A DNA stretch of 64,000 nucleotides from Gautieria morchelliformis (taxonomy: Eukaryota > Basidiomycota > Agaricomycetes > Gomphales > Gomphaceae): contig WHVA01000022.1 of assembly GCA_015179125.1 (NCBI GenBank), forward strand, positions 372,001 to 436,000. The letters are read 5' to 3'. Below the pieces are notes generated by a model. That model was given only the letters and a program-made list of their open reading frames with translations, was not told the DNA's origin and searched no databases. Made by a program: the position numbers and the translations under genes. Shown piece after piece: positions 32,116-43,518 of this stretch (positions are counted from its first letter, which is position 1; every line of letters starts with the position of its first letter).

Positions 32116-32913
32116 GTATTACTTATGTCACTTCCACCCTCGTGGTCTACTTTTATTACGGCCACCACTGCCGGCTTACCGACATTATCTTCTGACACAT
32201 TGATTTGGGGACTTATTAAAAGATCCGCCCCTGGAGCAGAGACGGCCTTGAGAGCACAAGAAAAAGGGAAAAAGGGACAAAAGAATGATGGGGCTACAAA
32301 AGGAAAGTGCATGAATTACGGAAAGAAAGGGCATTGGAAGAAAGATTGTTGGGCTAAAGGTGGTGGAAAAGAAGGGCAATTTCATAAGTGGTGGAAAGAA
32401 AAACAGCCCAAGAATTTGACAAAACAAGCTACGGAGAACAATGAAAAAAAAACAATGATTCCGAGTTTGTCTTTGTGGCAGCCGAACACCCGGCGATCGT
32501 TGAAGATCTCATGTGCCGTGCCAATATATCGACATCGGACTGGTTGGATGATACAGGGTCAACCACTCATATTGCACGTAATCGAGACTACTTTACTAAT
32601 TTCACTCCGGAGCCATCGGAAATTGAGGGCATCATGCCAGGGACTATTTTGCGTACCCAAGGATGAGGCACAATTCCAATTGATTTCTTCGTCGGTGATC
32701 GCACTTTTGCTGCCAAGCTCACTGACGTCAAGAATGTGTAAGGGCAACCTGGCCGGTTGTGGAGATCACACTACCACACAACTGACAAGGGGAAATCCAA
32801 AGTATGTATAAATGAACAGAGTATACAAGAGAGGGGATTCTCACCTGACAAGGGGAAATCCAAAGAGAAAAGTCTAAGGACCCCCAATGTCAGCGAGCCT
32901 GTATTATACTACG
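32116..32913 (+). mobile_element. copia element B, gag/protease continuation, fossil
   Basis: After the GTATT duplication the host copia resumes with SLPPSWSTFITATTAGLPT. A zinc-knuckle-like CMNYGKKGHWKKDCW and a protease site (WLDDTGSTTHIARN) follow. It ends at the L LTR starting at 32914. The part is broken and truncated. Confidence 0.85.
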
Positions 32914-34188
32914 TGTCAAGATTGGTTTTCAGGCGTTAATATCATGTATTAGTGAACACAGCGAATGTCCGAATAACTTGTGCGAATAAGTATGCCGCCT
33001 GGCGAATAGGTGAACCAATGAATGTTCACAAGGTAAGAGGGTTTGCCTAACCGGGGCTCACCCTATCTACAGTCGTAGCGAAATAGCCCGTGACTCTTGA
33101 CGATGTAACGTGCAAGATCTCACGGAAGGGCTGTCTAAGTCTCGACAATCCCTTCGCTGGCGAAGGTGCTCCTTCGGAGCCCTTCGCCAACAGCACAGAA
33201 AATGGTCTGAAGGCTAAGGTAACGAAGATGAAGTATGAGAACTCACCAGTGATGCCGAAGTCCTCTGCTAGTCGAAGATGGAAATCTCCAAGAGAAGGCT
33301 TAAGACGATGACCACGGTGAGGTCAAAGCTGCACAAGATGAACGACGTATGATAATTGAACTGGGGAATATACATGCGAATGTAAACTACTTATATCGAA
33401 TGCTCGTGCGGTATCAGTGAATAGGAAAGAGACCGTCACGAGTCAGGGTTGGATAGGGGTGCGCAGTCATGATACTAAGGAGATGGAATAAACATACAAT
33501 AGAGTGAGGGAGGAGTGCGAACATGAAACGACGGAGAGTAAAGGTGGTGAAGGTACTTATGTACGAAACCATGTCTTGGGACCCGCATACATGTCACCCT
33601 GCACGGACTCTTCGTTCACTGGGTCGATCCCACACAGCCTACGGAAGGAACGCCCCGCGAACATACTTTGGCCATACGAAAACCCAAAGGGGTTGGATTT
33701 AAGAAGATGATGGGGTTAGTGATGAATCATCACACCGGGTAAATGGTATCGATCGTATTTGATGGCGTGCCTTGTTGGCAAAATGTGCGAGCAGCGAATA
33801 GCAGTTCAGCGAAATGCGAGGGAGGGCGAACATCGATAGAATAGGGAAGGAGACGTCAAGGTGGAGGGCGAAGCCGAGCGAACATGGGGAAGGAGTAGCG
33901 AACGAGGGAATGGGGGTAACAAGGTGCAGGAAATACATAGGTCATGACAATCCGATTGTCAGAACACCATCGGAAGAGGGTCGAGCAGAGGAGGTGATAG
34001 GCCCAACAATGACTGCTAAGTTAGTCCAAAGACGTCGATCGCTTGTTGACGGCATAACCATGGTCATTGGTGCGAACAGCGAGAATTGGTTGCCGAACAT
34101 GACAATGGCGATCGGAATGAACACGGAGATGGAGTGACAAACGGTAGGACAGAGCACCTGAATATGAGAAATAAACGCGTCATGACAC
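32914..34188 (+). repeat. L-family solo LTR, 1275 bp, TSD CTACG
   Basis: It begins TGTCAAGATTGGTTTTC and ends GCGTCATGACA, flanked by CTACG at 32909-32913 and 34189-34193. TG...CA ends plus a 5-bp duplication make it an LTR. The internal sequence of the family is not seen in the window. Short ORFs inside it are not supported as genes. Confidence 0.95.
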
Positions 34189-34229
34189 TACGCTGCGCAG
34201 CCAGGGACAACACTTGGCACCCGCCATCA

Positions 34230-35960
34230 ACCCTGCATCTCCCTGACCACCCTGACCCTTGATCGACCCTTGATGCCACCTATTATGCGAGTCGCTTGAT
34301 TTCCGACACTGTTCCGAGAGTGGAAGTCGGAAATTGGAGTGGAACTGGCAAGGCGAACAGAACTGGTGGAAGTTCTCCCAGAAGCGGAATCATTTCCGAA
34401 AGCGGAGGCGGCGATGGAATCGGAACCGGAAGCGGAGTCGGAAATGGAGTTGGAACTGGGTGTGGTGTCGGAACTGGAAATGGAAAACAGGGTGTCCCCT
34501 GACATCACCCCCCCTCTAGTGTGCTGCATCCCCGAAGCACGGGACACGAGGGATTGAAATGCCAGTGAGCGGATTCGGTGAGGGGCACCGGGGTGTGTTC
34601 TATAGAACTCACGGAGTTTGTCTGGAGTGGAAACATCTTGCTCCGGGACCCACGAATTCTCCTCGTACCCATACCCTTCCCATTTCATGAGGAAGTGGAG
34701 TCGTCCTGTCCAGGATCCATTCCACCACATAGTGCTCTTCCCCATCTACAATTTCCGGCGGAGGTGGCGGACGAGCCTTCCGACCTGGAATTGGGTCCTC
34801 AAGCATAGGGAGTAACTTCACCACGTTGAAGACGGGGTGGAGGCAGGACATGGACATCGGAAGTCGGAGGCGGTATGCATTCCGTCCAACCCTCTGCGTC
34901 ACTGTGAAGGGCCCAAGGTAGCGGTGGGCAAGCTTCTGCGAAGGGCGTGTGGTGTGGATGTCACTTGCATCTAGATACACCTTGTCTCCAACTTGGTACT
35001 CCGGGGCAGGAACCCGGCGTTGGTTGTAGTACCTTGCCATGTCATCCTTGGCCTTCGCAAGGGCCGACTTGGCTTCCGAAAGGGTGGAGTCCATGTGGTC
35101 TCGGAACTCATTGACCGTCTCGAGTCGGGACTCAGCCTGGCGTGGTTCGAAGCCCATCCGCGGGTGTCGTCCGGAGTCAAGCATGAAGGGAGTCTGTTGT
35201 GTGGCGGAATGGACATGGTTGTTGTATTGGAATTCTGCCAGTGGAAGTAACCCATCCCAGTCATCCTGCCTCTCATTGACAAAGAGGCGGCAATATTGCT
35301 CCAATTCCTGATTGACCCGTTCCGTCTGTCTGTCACCCTGTGGATGGTATGCTGTGGTGGTAGCCAGCTTTATGCCAAGCAGGTGGTAGAGCTCCCGAGT
35401 CAGTTCCGCGACAAACTGCGGACCTCAGTCAGAAACAACTTGCTTCGGGAGCCCATGCAACTTCCAGACATGTGCAAGGAACAGGCGGGCCGCTCCGAGG
35501 GCTGTGATCATCGTGTGCATCAGAATGAAGTGGGACACCTTGCTTACCGAATCCACGACGTTCATGATCGCGTCGTAGCCATGAGACTCTGGGAGTTCAA
35601 CGATGAAGTTGACACTGATGGTGTCCCAGCGGGATTCGGGAATCGGGAGCGGAACAAGTTCTCCGACGGGCGGATGTCGTTGTGCTTTGGTTCGGAGACA
35701 AAGGTCACATGTCTTCACGTACTGTCCAATGTAGCGGGACATCTGAGGCCACCAGTAATTCCGAGCCACCAACTCCAGCGTCTTCCACCTTCCAGCATGC
35801 CCAGCGACCCATGTGTCATGGTGCTGGGACACGATGCGGCGGCGGAGGTCCGCCCCACCTGGAACATAGACCTTGCCTCTGAAGTGGCGCAGCCCATCAC
35901 GTTCTGACCATTCCCCTGCCCGTACAGACTGTGAGTTCCCTTTCTGCAGTTCCCCCACCG
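34230..35960 (-). pseudogene. chromovirus integrase and chromodomain
   Basis: The H2C2 zinc finger is at about 35850-35700 and the DDE core from about 35660 leftward. The linker has YNQRRVPAPEYQVGDKVYL, and the C-terminal chromodomain lies near 34620-34745 (FLMKWEGYGYEENSWVP). In chromoviruses this domain reads heterochromatin marks and directs integration. Fossil. Confidence 0.85.
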
Positions 35961-35963
35961 CCT

Positions 35964-37010
35964 TCACACCGACTCCTCCTTCTCTCCATTCCAGTACTGC
36001 CTCCGGATGTCCCGGAGCATTTCCGCTTCCGCCCCAACTGCAGTCACTCCCTCCAGGGCATGGATTGCAAAGAGACTAGGGCGGAGCAGTGTCATATCCG
36101 TGTTGTCTCCACTTCCGCTTCCATGATCCGCACGGCGGGATAGGGCATCGGGCTTGCCCATGGTGTGGCCGGGGCGGTGGCGGAGCATGAAGTCGAACCG
36201 GGACAGGTGTAGGGACCACCGTGCTTGTTGTCGGTTCAACTTCTTAGATGTGCGGAAATACTCGAGGTTCTTGTGGTCTGTCCAGATCTCAAATGGGCAT
36301 AGAGCACCCTTGAGGAAGTGTCGCCACTCCTCCAGCTCTCGGCTGATTGCCAGCATCTCCTTGTCATGGATCTCATAGTTCCACTCAACCGGACCAAGGC
36401 TCTTAGAGAAGAAGGCAATCGGATGCCACCCCCCACCATCTTCCGATGACTGTTGTGACAAGACCGCTCCGGTAGCTGTGTTGGAAGAATCCGCCTCAAC
36501 TCGATAAGGGCGAGAGTCGTTGGGAAAGATCAGGACCGGGGCAGAAGTGATCAGCTCTTTGAGTTTGTCAAAGGAGGCCTGTTCCGGCTCTCCCCACCAC
36601 CATCCAACCTCCTTCTTGGTGAGGTCGAAGAGGGCACGAGCGTGGCAGGAGAAGTCCTTGATGAACCACCGGTAGAAATTGACAAACCCAATGAAGGACT
36701 GGACCTCTTTCTTGTTCCGTGGCACAGGCCAATCCGATACACCGGAAACTTTGACTGGGTCCATTTCCACCTTTCCTTCCGACACAATCACCCCAAGATA
36801 CTCTATCCACGTCCGCTCAAATTCGCACTTTTCCGGCTTGAGACACAGGTTGTATTCCCGGAGCCGTTCCAGCACTCTCCTCACGACTTCCCGATGTTCC
36901 GACATTGTTTGTGTGAAGATGAGGATGTCATCGAGGTAGACACAGACAACCCCTTCTGCTATCATGTCATGGAAAATGTCATTCATCATCGTCTGGAATG
37001 TGGCGGGACT
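35964..37010 (-). pseudogene. chromovirus RT C-terminal half and RNase H
   Basis: The YLDDILIF catalytic block is followed by LCLKPEKCEFERTWIEYLGVIVSEG, the RT thumb (VQSFIGFVNFYRWFI) and RNase H with YRVEADSSNTATGAVL and EIWTDHKNLEYFRTSKKLN. This block is long and well preserved. It matches the corresponding part of the element at 60.8 kb only at family level. Confidence 0.9.
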
Positions 37011-37018
37011 GTTGGTAA

Positions 37019-37568
37019 TGTTGGGTGCATATGTGCACCAGGCTCCAAACCTAACATTTATGTTGTTCTTTCTTTTGATTTTGACCTGAAACTATGCTGA
37101 CATTCATTCTATGCCTGTCACAATTTTCTTTGATTTTTTCGAGGCTGTATTACTACTCCTTTTCATGTTCTGTCCAACCGACCCTTTGTGGGTGGTTGTG
37201 GACAAGTTTCCTTTTTGAGCTGCGGCTGTTCACTAACGTGTTACGTTCTATGGGCGCTTAATTATCCGAAGGGCGCACCATTGCCTCAAGGGCGCTTAAA
37301 GTGCCGGAACTTCATATATGCGAGTGAAACAAGCCCATGCGCAGCCTCCCCTCCTCAGTGTTGACTATCACTGAGGACGTGAGTTTAATAGTGTACTTTC
37401 ATAGTATGAAACTGAAAAACATGTAGAACATTAAATAGGTAGCATTCCTTTATATTACTAGTGTTGACTATCACTGAGGAGAACATTAAATAATTTATTA
37501 ATCTCCTGCAAATCCCATCGTTCATATCTGGCATATAACTTCCTACTTACCCAAACCGAGTTTCTACA
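37019..37568 (+). repeat. copia C 5' LTR, 550 bp (subfamily 2)
   Basis: It starts TGTTGGGTGCATATGTG, ends GTTTCTACA, and is followed by GGTTATGGGCCCC, presumably the primer-binding site. It has a hairpin TCCTCAGTG/CACTGAGGA at 37352-37377, with the motif repeated about 100 bp downstream. The solo LTR at 46290-46829 is the same subfamily. Confidence 0.93.
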
Positions 37569-38121
37569 CGGTTATGGGCCCCGGAGAACAATCTACAAAG
37601 GTGCTAGGAGTGGAGAAGCTTGCCACAGATGGCAGTAATTGGCCATTATGGTGTGCAACCCTCCAAAGCTATTTCGAGTCAAAGATCTATTGAGACATAT
37701 AGAGGGAGTTGCTGTTAAGCCCCCTGATCCTCCAACATTCCCTGTTGGCCATACTCTCACTGATGTGGAGGAGGCACAAGTGGAAAAAGCTGAGGAAAGG
37801 CTCAAAAAATACCTTGCTAGAGAAGGCCAGGTGAAGACTCAGGTTATGCTCTCTGTGTCAGAGTCATTGGCTCTGATGCTTCAGAAGAAGAAGACAGCGA
37901 AGGAAGTCTGGGATACGTTGGTTGTTGAAATGACCAAGAAACCCAAGATGGTCCTCACGAATCTCCAAAGACAGCTTCGAAACATTAAATGTGCCGAAGA
38001 TGGAGACTTGAGAGATCACTTGGATAAGGCCCAAGATGTATATGCTCGTCTCAATGATATGGGAGCCAAGATATCAGAATCCGAGTTCATGGACATCATA
38101 CTTGCCTCATTACCACCCTCC

Positions 38122-39391
38122 TGTCAAGATTGGTTTTTAGGCGTTAATATCGTGTATTAGTGAACACAACGAATGCCCGAATAACTTGTGCGAATAAGTA
38201 TGCCGTTCGGCGAATAAGTGAACTGATGAATGTTCACGAAACAAGGGGGTTGCCCGAACGGGGCTCGCCCTGGCTACAGTCGTAGCGAAACAGCTTGCAG
38301 CACTTGACGATGTAACGTGCAAGATATTGCAGAAGGGCTGTCTAAGTTTCGACGGTCCCTTCGCTGGCGAAGGTGCTCCTTCGGAGCCCTTCGCCAACAG
38401 CACAGAAAGTAGCTCGAAGGCTAAGGTAACGAAGATGAAGTATGAGAACTCACCAGTGATGCCTAAGTCCTTGGCTGGTCGAAGATAGAAATCTTCAAGG
38501 AGAGGCTCAAGGCGATGATCACAGCGAGGTCAAGTTTGCACAAGATGGATGACGTATGATAATTGAACTGGAGAATATACATGCGAATGTAAACTACTTA
38601 TATCGAATGCTCGTACGGTATCATCGAATAGGAAAGAGGCCATCACGAGTCAGGGTTAGATAGGGGTGCGCAGTTATGATACTAAGGAGATGGAATAAAC
38701 ATACAATAGAGTGAGGGAGGGGTGCGAATATGAAACGACGGAGAGTAAAGGTGGCGAAGGTACTTATATACGAAACCATGTCTTGGGGCCCGCATACATG
38801 CCACCCTGCACAGCCTCTTCGTTCACTGGGTCGATCCCACACGACCTTCTGAGGGAAAGCTCCGCGAACATACTTTGGCCATACAAAAACCCAAAGGGGT
38901 TGGATTTAAGATGATGATGGGGTTAGTGATGAATCATCATGCCGGGTAAATGGTACCGATCGTATTTGATGGCGTGCCTTTGTTGGCGAAATGTGCGAGC
39001 AGTGAATAGCGGTTCGGCGAAATGCGGCAAAGGGTGAACGGAGAGAACATAGAGGAGGCGTGGCCGAAGGGAGGGGCGAAGCCGAGCAAACACGGAGGAG
39101 GAGTAGCGAACGAGGGAATGGGGGTAACAAGGTGCAGGAAATGCATAGGTCATGGCAATCCGATTGTCAGAACACCATCGAAGAGGGCCGAACAGAGGTG
39201 GTAGGCCCAACAATGACTGCTAAGTTAGTCCGAAGACATCGATCGCTTGTTGATGGCATAACCATGGTCATTGTCGCGAACAGCGAGAATTGGTTGCCGA
39301 ACATGACAATGGCGATCTGAACGAACATGGAGATGGGGTGACAAATGGTAAGACAGAGCACCTGAATATGAGAAGTAGACGCGTCATGACA
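38122..39391 (+). repeat. L-family solo LTR, 1270 bp, TSD CCTCC
   Basis: It begins TGTCAAGATTGG and ends GCGTCATGACA, flanked by CCTCC at 38117-38121 and 39392-39396. It lies within the Gag region of copia C, whose sequence (DIILASLPPS, then YEPVMNALTTSLEE) continues on the other side. Confidence 0.95.
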
Positions 39392-39515
39392 CCTCCTATG
39401 AGCCGGTGATGAATGCCCTTACTACCTCTCTTGAAGAATGTGGGAAGCCATTAGTTCCTGATGATATTATCAGGGTACTGAAGGCTCAATACAAGCCTAT
39501 CAGTGCTTTTCAGCC

Positions 39516-40456
39516 ATGGAAATTCACAAAAAGATGGGGCATATATCTCACAAGACTCTGAAATATTTGCTCGATCATAACATGGCTCTAGGCATTGACA
39601 AGAGCTCTATAGGTGACAAAATAACTTGCGATGCGTGTATCCAATCAAAGATGACACGCAAGCCTCTTCCGAAGGAACCCAGAGACCGAGCATCAAAGTT
39701 TGGTGACCGGATTTATTCAGATGTCTGGGGACCCTCAAGACACCTCACAATCGATAAAAAGGCATACTATTTCTCTTTTATTGATGACTACTCAAGAGAA
39801 TCAGTAGTCTACTTGATGGCAACCAAGGGAGAAACGTTCTCGAAGAACAAGCTCTATGAAGCAATGATGCTTTGTCAGAGAAATGTGCACATTAAAGCAC
39901 TTGTCTCTGATCGAGGGGGTGAATATACAAGCTCAGAGTTCGAACAACATTTGGCAAAACAAGGCACGAAACATCGTCTAATGGTCCACGACACCCCAGA
40001 ATCCAATGGTGTCGCAGAACGTTTAAATCGTACTCTCGTTGAGAGAACTCGTGCCATGATATTTGAATCGAGTTTACCCAAGAATCTTTGGGGATATGCG
40101 ATTCAACATGCCAATTATATCAAGAATCAGACGCATACAAGAGCTCTACCAGACAAAACTCCCTATGAAATGATTCATCAAGTAAAACCGAATCTTCGGG
40201 ATATTCATACCTGGGGAGAAGAGGTGTATGTGAAGATAAAACAGGGAGACAAACTGTTACCTCGAGCCAAGAAAGCCAGATGGCTAGGCTTCTCAGGACA
40301 GAGCAACGGCCATTGCAGTTATTGGCCAGATTCACACAAGGTCTCGGTGGAGAGAAATGTTCTATTCATCGAAGGGACTAAACCTCAGGTAGTCCCAATC
40401 ATTTCCACTGAAGAACCTGCCCTATCTATGCCCAGAACTATTCAGCAGGCCAAACC
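39516..40456 (+). pseudogene. copia C pre-integrase and integrase
   Basis: GAG-pre-integrase (KKMGHISHKTLKYLLDHNM...CDACIQSKMTRKPL) and a full integrase core are present: SDVWGPSRHL, FIDDYSRESVVYLM, SDRGGEYTSSEFEQHL and PESNGVAERLNRTLVER. The C-terminal ARWLGFSGQSNGHCSYWPDS follows. The order before RT is diagnostic of copia. It ends at the solo LTR inserted at 40459. Confidence 0.9.
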
Positions 40457-40458
40457 GC

Positions 40459-40955
40459 TGTTGGGTGCATTGATGCTCCTGCACCAAAATCAAGCATAAT
40501 ATATCCAATTTGTTGTGTGCTTTCTCAATTTCTTCTCATGTTGTTCTTGTATCATGCATCCATTTCTCTGGTTATTTTCGAAATTTTCCACTCACTCCCT
40601 ATCTCTCCATTTAATCTTGTTATTCCTACTTTCACAAGCGGCTGCACCCAGCGGAGTCTGAAATGACTTCGACGCGCGAGCTCTTGGGCGCTAAAGGGCC
40701 GGGTAGTAGTACATGCGCAGTGAAACAGTTTCCCCCTCTCTCAGTGACAACTAAATTCACTGAGAGAGGCAAGTAAATTAGTCTAGCATTCTTTCGATTT
40801 ATTAACCTAGAAATCCTCTGTAGTGAATTGTTTTCTAGGTAGTGTATAATATATTTATAGTGACAACTAAATTCACTGAGAGAGTGAATTGTTTTCTAGT
40901 CTATTCTTTTGAGCAAGAAGTCCATTCCTACTGCCTATAATTCCTGTCCTCTACA
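40459..40955 (+). repeat. copia family C solo LTR (divergent), 497 bp, TSD ACCGC
   Basis: TGTTGGGTGCATTGATG...CTCTACA, flanked by ACCGC at 40454-40458 and 40956-40960. It is related to 13193-13732 but more diverged in the 5' half. The GTGACAACTAAATTCAC hairpin motif is retained twice. Confidence 0.95.
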
Positions 40956-42914
40956 ACCGCTACCATCAGTGGCGCCAGCGCTTAAGCCAGCGCCTATTTT
41001 GACTGAAGAAGCCGAAGTCGAAAGAATTATAGAAGTCGCCCCAGAGGAAAACGTTGAAGAGCTGCAACATGACCAAAGGGTTATTGAGAGAGTCCCAGAA
41101 GCTCAATTACCCAGGAGAAGCGAAAGGATTCGCCTCCAGCAAGTGCAGCCAACCTCACGTGGTCCCATTACTAGATCTCAATCTAGTAAACAAGCCGGCG
41201 AGTATGTAACTACGCTAGCTTATGAGGATCATTATGGGGATATTCAAGATGTTCTCGAACAAGATTCAACCTCTGAAGGCAGCAGCATCAATACCAATGA
41301 TTATGCTGTCAGCGCGACATCTACCACTGATGAGGACTATATTGCAGCGGTATATAATCGAAATCTGGTTGAACCAGCGAATGCAGATGAAGCATTGAAT
41401 GACCCAATATGGAAGCAGTCGATGGATAAAGAGTATAATGCTCTAATCGACAAGAATGTATGGGAAGTAGTCAAACCACCATCAGACGCCAATATTGTAG
41501 GTAATCGATGGGTTTTCCTCTGGAAACGTGATCCTCAAGGAAATCCCATCACACCTAAATCATGGATGGTCGCCCAAGGCTTCACACAAAGCTTTGGAGT
41601 CGATTATGACGAAACCTACTCTCCTGTTGCACGACTCAGCTCCTTACGGGTCATATGCGCAATTGCAGCCAGAAACGATTGGCCTATACATCAAATGGAC
41701 GTAGATTATGCTTATCTCAATGCGACACTGCCCGAACCTATCTATATGAAGCAGCCGTATGGATATGAGAGTGAGAATACAGACGAGGTGCTCCTGCTCA
41801 AGAAAGCCCTATACGGGCTAAAGCAATCTGGAAGGGAATGGTATAAATGTCTAAGCAGCGAATTTATGAAGCTAGGATTCACAAAATCAGCTTCTGATGC
41901 AGCTGTGTTTTATAGACGAGATGCCAGAGGCCATGCAATTATTGCGACAGCAGTTGATAACCTGACCATCACTGCTGAAAACCAGTCTGTTCTCGATGGA
42001 GTAAAAGATAGTCTCAAACAGGTCTTTAGTATGAAAGATCTGGGCGAGATACACAGGTTACTCAATCTCAAAATTGAGAGAGACTGGGAAAACAAGACGA
42101 TATCGATTTCTCAATCTGCATACATTGAGAAAATCCTCAAGCGCTTCAATCTAGAAGACGCCAAACCATGTCGTACGCCTCTGGACCCGAATCTAAAGCT
42201 ATCAAAAGACCAATGCCCTCAAACTGAGCAAGGAAAGAATGCCATGGCGAAGATGCCATATAGGCAAGCAATCGGATCACTCATGTGGGCAGCAGTAGCC
42301 ACTCGACCAAACATTGCATTTGCGGTGTCATTACTATCTCAATTCCTCGAAAATCCAGGTGGCACACACTGGACTGCAGTCATATGAGTCTTTAAATATT
42401 TGAAGACTACGAAAGACTACAAGTTAACACTTGGAAAGAATCGAGAAGGACTGGTTGGTTATGCAGATGCTGATTGGGCTTCGCAAGAGCATAGGCATTC
42501 TTATTCGGCTTATGTCTTTCAGATTGATGGAGGGACTGTATCATGGAGTTGCCAGAAGCAATCCATCATAGCCCTCTCATCAACTGAAGCCGAATTCATT
42601 GCCTTAACTCATGCAAGCAAAGCAAAGAGGCTCTATGGATGCGCCATCTCATCTCTGAAATATACCAACCACTAAATTCACCAGTCAAAACCTTTTCAGA
42701 CAATCAGTCTGCCATTACGATTGCCTATGGCAATCAACAACATGCTAGGACGAAGCATTTCGATATTCGTTTGTATTTCATTCGAGATACAATCGAAAAT
42801 CAAGAAGTCACAATCGAATATTTGCCAACAGACCAAATGTTGGCAGATATCCTCACAAAAGGGTTACCAAATCCACGGGTCAAAATGCTCAATGAAAAAC
42901 TCAGTATATATTAG
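40956..42914 (+). pseudogene. copia C RT and RNase H
   Basis: An acidic linker is followed by RT: YNALIDKNVWEVVKPPSDAN, GNRWVFLWKRDPQGNPI, YDETYSPVARLSSLRVICAI, MDVDYAYLNATLPEPIYMKQP and LYGLKQSGREWYKCL. RNase H (SYSAYVFQIDGGTVSWSCQK, SSTEAEFIALTHA, then LADILTKGLPNPRVKML) ends just before the purine tract and 3' LTR. A very similar fragment is at 12232-13190. Confidence 0.9.
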
Positions 42915-42927
42915 GTTTGAGGGGGTG

Positions 42928-43226
42928 TGTTGGGTGCATATGTGCACCAGGCTCCAAACCTAACATTTATGTTGTTCTTTCTTTTGATTTTGACCTGAAA
43001 CTATGCTGACATTCATTCTATGCCTGTCACAATTTTCTTTGATTTTTTCGAGGCTGTATTACTACTCCTTTTCATGTTCTGTCCAACCGACCCTTTGTGG
43101 GTGGTTGTGGACAAGTTTCCTTTTTGAGCTGCAGCTGTTCACTAACGTGTTACGTTCTATGGGCGCTTAATTATCCGAAGGGCGCACCATTGCCTCAAGG
43201 GCGCTTAAAGTGCTGGAACTTCGTAT
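42928..43226 (+). repeat. copia C 3' LTR, truncated
   Basis: Same start as the 5' LTR at 37019 and nearly identical over about 300 bp. It stops at 43226, where an inverted L-family LTR begins. Confidence 0.9.
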
Positions 43227-43480
43227 TGTCATGACGGGTTTATTTCTCCTACCACGCTACCTCCATGTTCCCCCTCGTCACTCCTTAGCATCTTCATCAG
43301 AGTTCGCCGCACCTACCGACCACTCCTCCTCTACGTCTACTCTACTCGCTGTTCACCCCATCCTCCGAACCGCTATTCGCTACTCGCGCATTTCGCCAGC
43401 AGGCATGCCATCAAATATGATCGATACCAATCACCCGGCATGATGGTTCATCATTAGCCCCATCACCTTCTTAATCCAAC
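43227..43480 (-). repeat. L-family LTR fragment, inverted
   Basis: It begins TGTCATGACGGGTTTATTTC and matches the end region of L copies in inverse orientation up to 43480, where sequence with the TGTTAGGGATTGTCC end starts. Left flank CGTAT; no partner duplication found. Confidence 0.8.
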
Positions 43481-43518
43481 TGTTAGGGATTGTCCACCAA
43501 GTAGCTACCTATTTATGA

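Larger units (their letters stand above)
34190..37018 (-). mobile_element. Ty3/gypsy chromovirus, 3' part of pol, fossil
   Basis: Reading leftward: RT C-terminal part (VVCVYLDDILIFTQ), RNase H (HPIAFFSKSLGPVEWNYEIHDKEML), integrase zinc finger (HDTWVAGHAGRWKTLELVARNYWWP...CDLCLRTKA), integrase core and C-terminal domain (QVGDKVYLDASDI...RYLGPF), and a chromodomain (FLMKWEGYGYEENSWVPEQDV). The start of RT and Gag are cut off by copia C at 37019. The copy carries a small number of breaks. A Ser-rich tail follows the chromodomain. Confidence 0.92.
37019..43226 (+). mobile_element. Ty1/copia element C, carrying two solo LTRs, fossil
   Basis: The 5' LTR (37019-37568, TGTTGGGTGCATATGTG...GTTTCTACA) is followed by Gag (about 37573-38121, 39397-39500), integrase (about 39516-40450), RT and RNase H (41350-42910), a purine tract and a truncated 3' LTR (42928-43226). 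Nested in it are an L solo LTR (38122-39391) and a family C solo LTR (40459-40955). The left flank is GGTAA; the right end is lost under an L copy. Part of the Gag-protease region is absent. The two LTRs are very similar where they overlap, so the element is fairly young, but it is broken. Confidence 0.92.

Noticed and set aside
33504-33710. Repeated short frames (ending GLDLRR or similar) in L-family LTRs
   Set aside because: They recur only because the LTR recurs; they have no domain and lie inside solo LTRs with target duplications.
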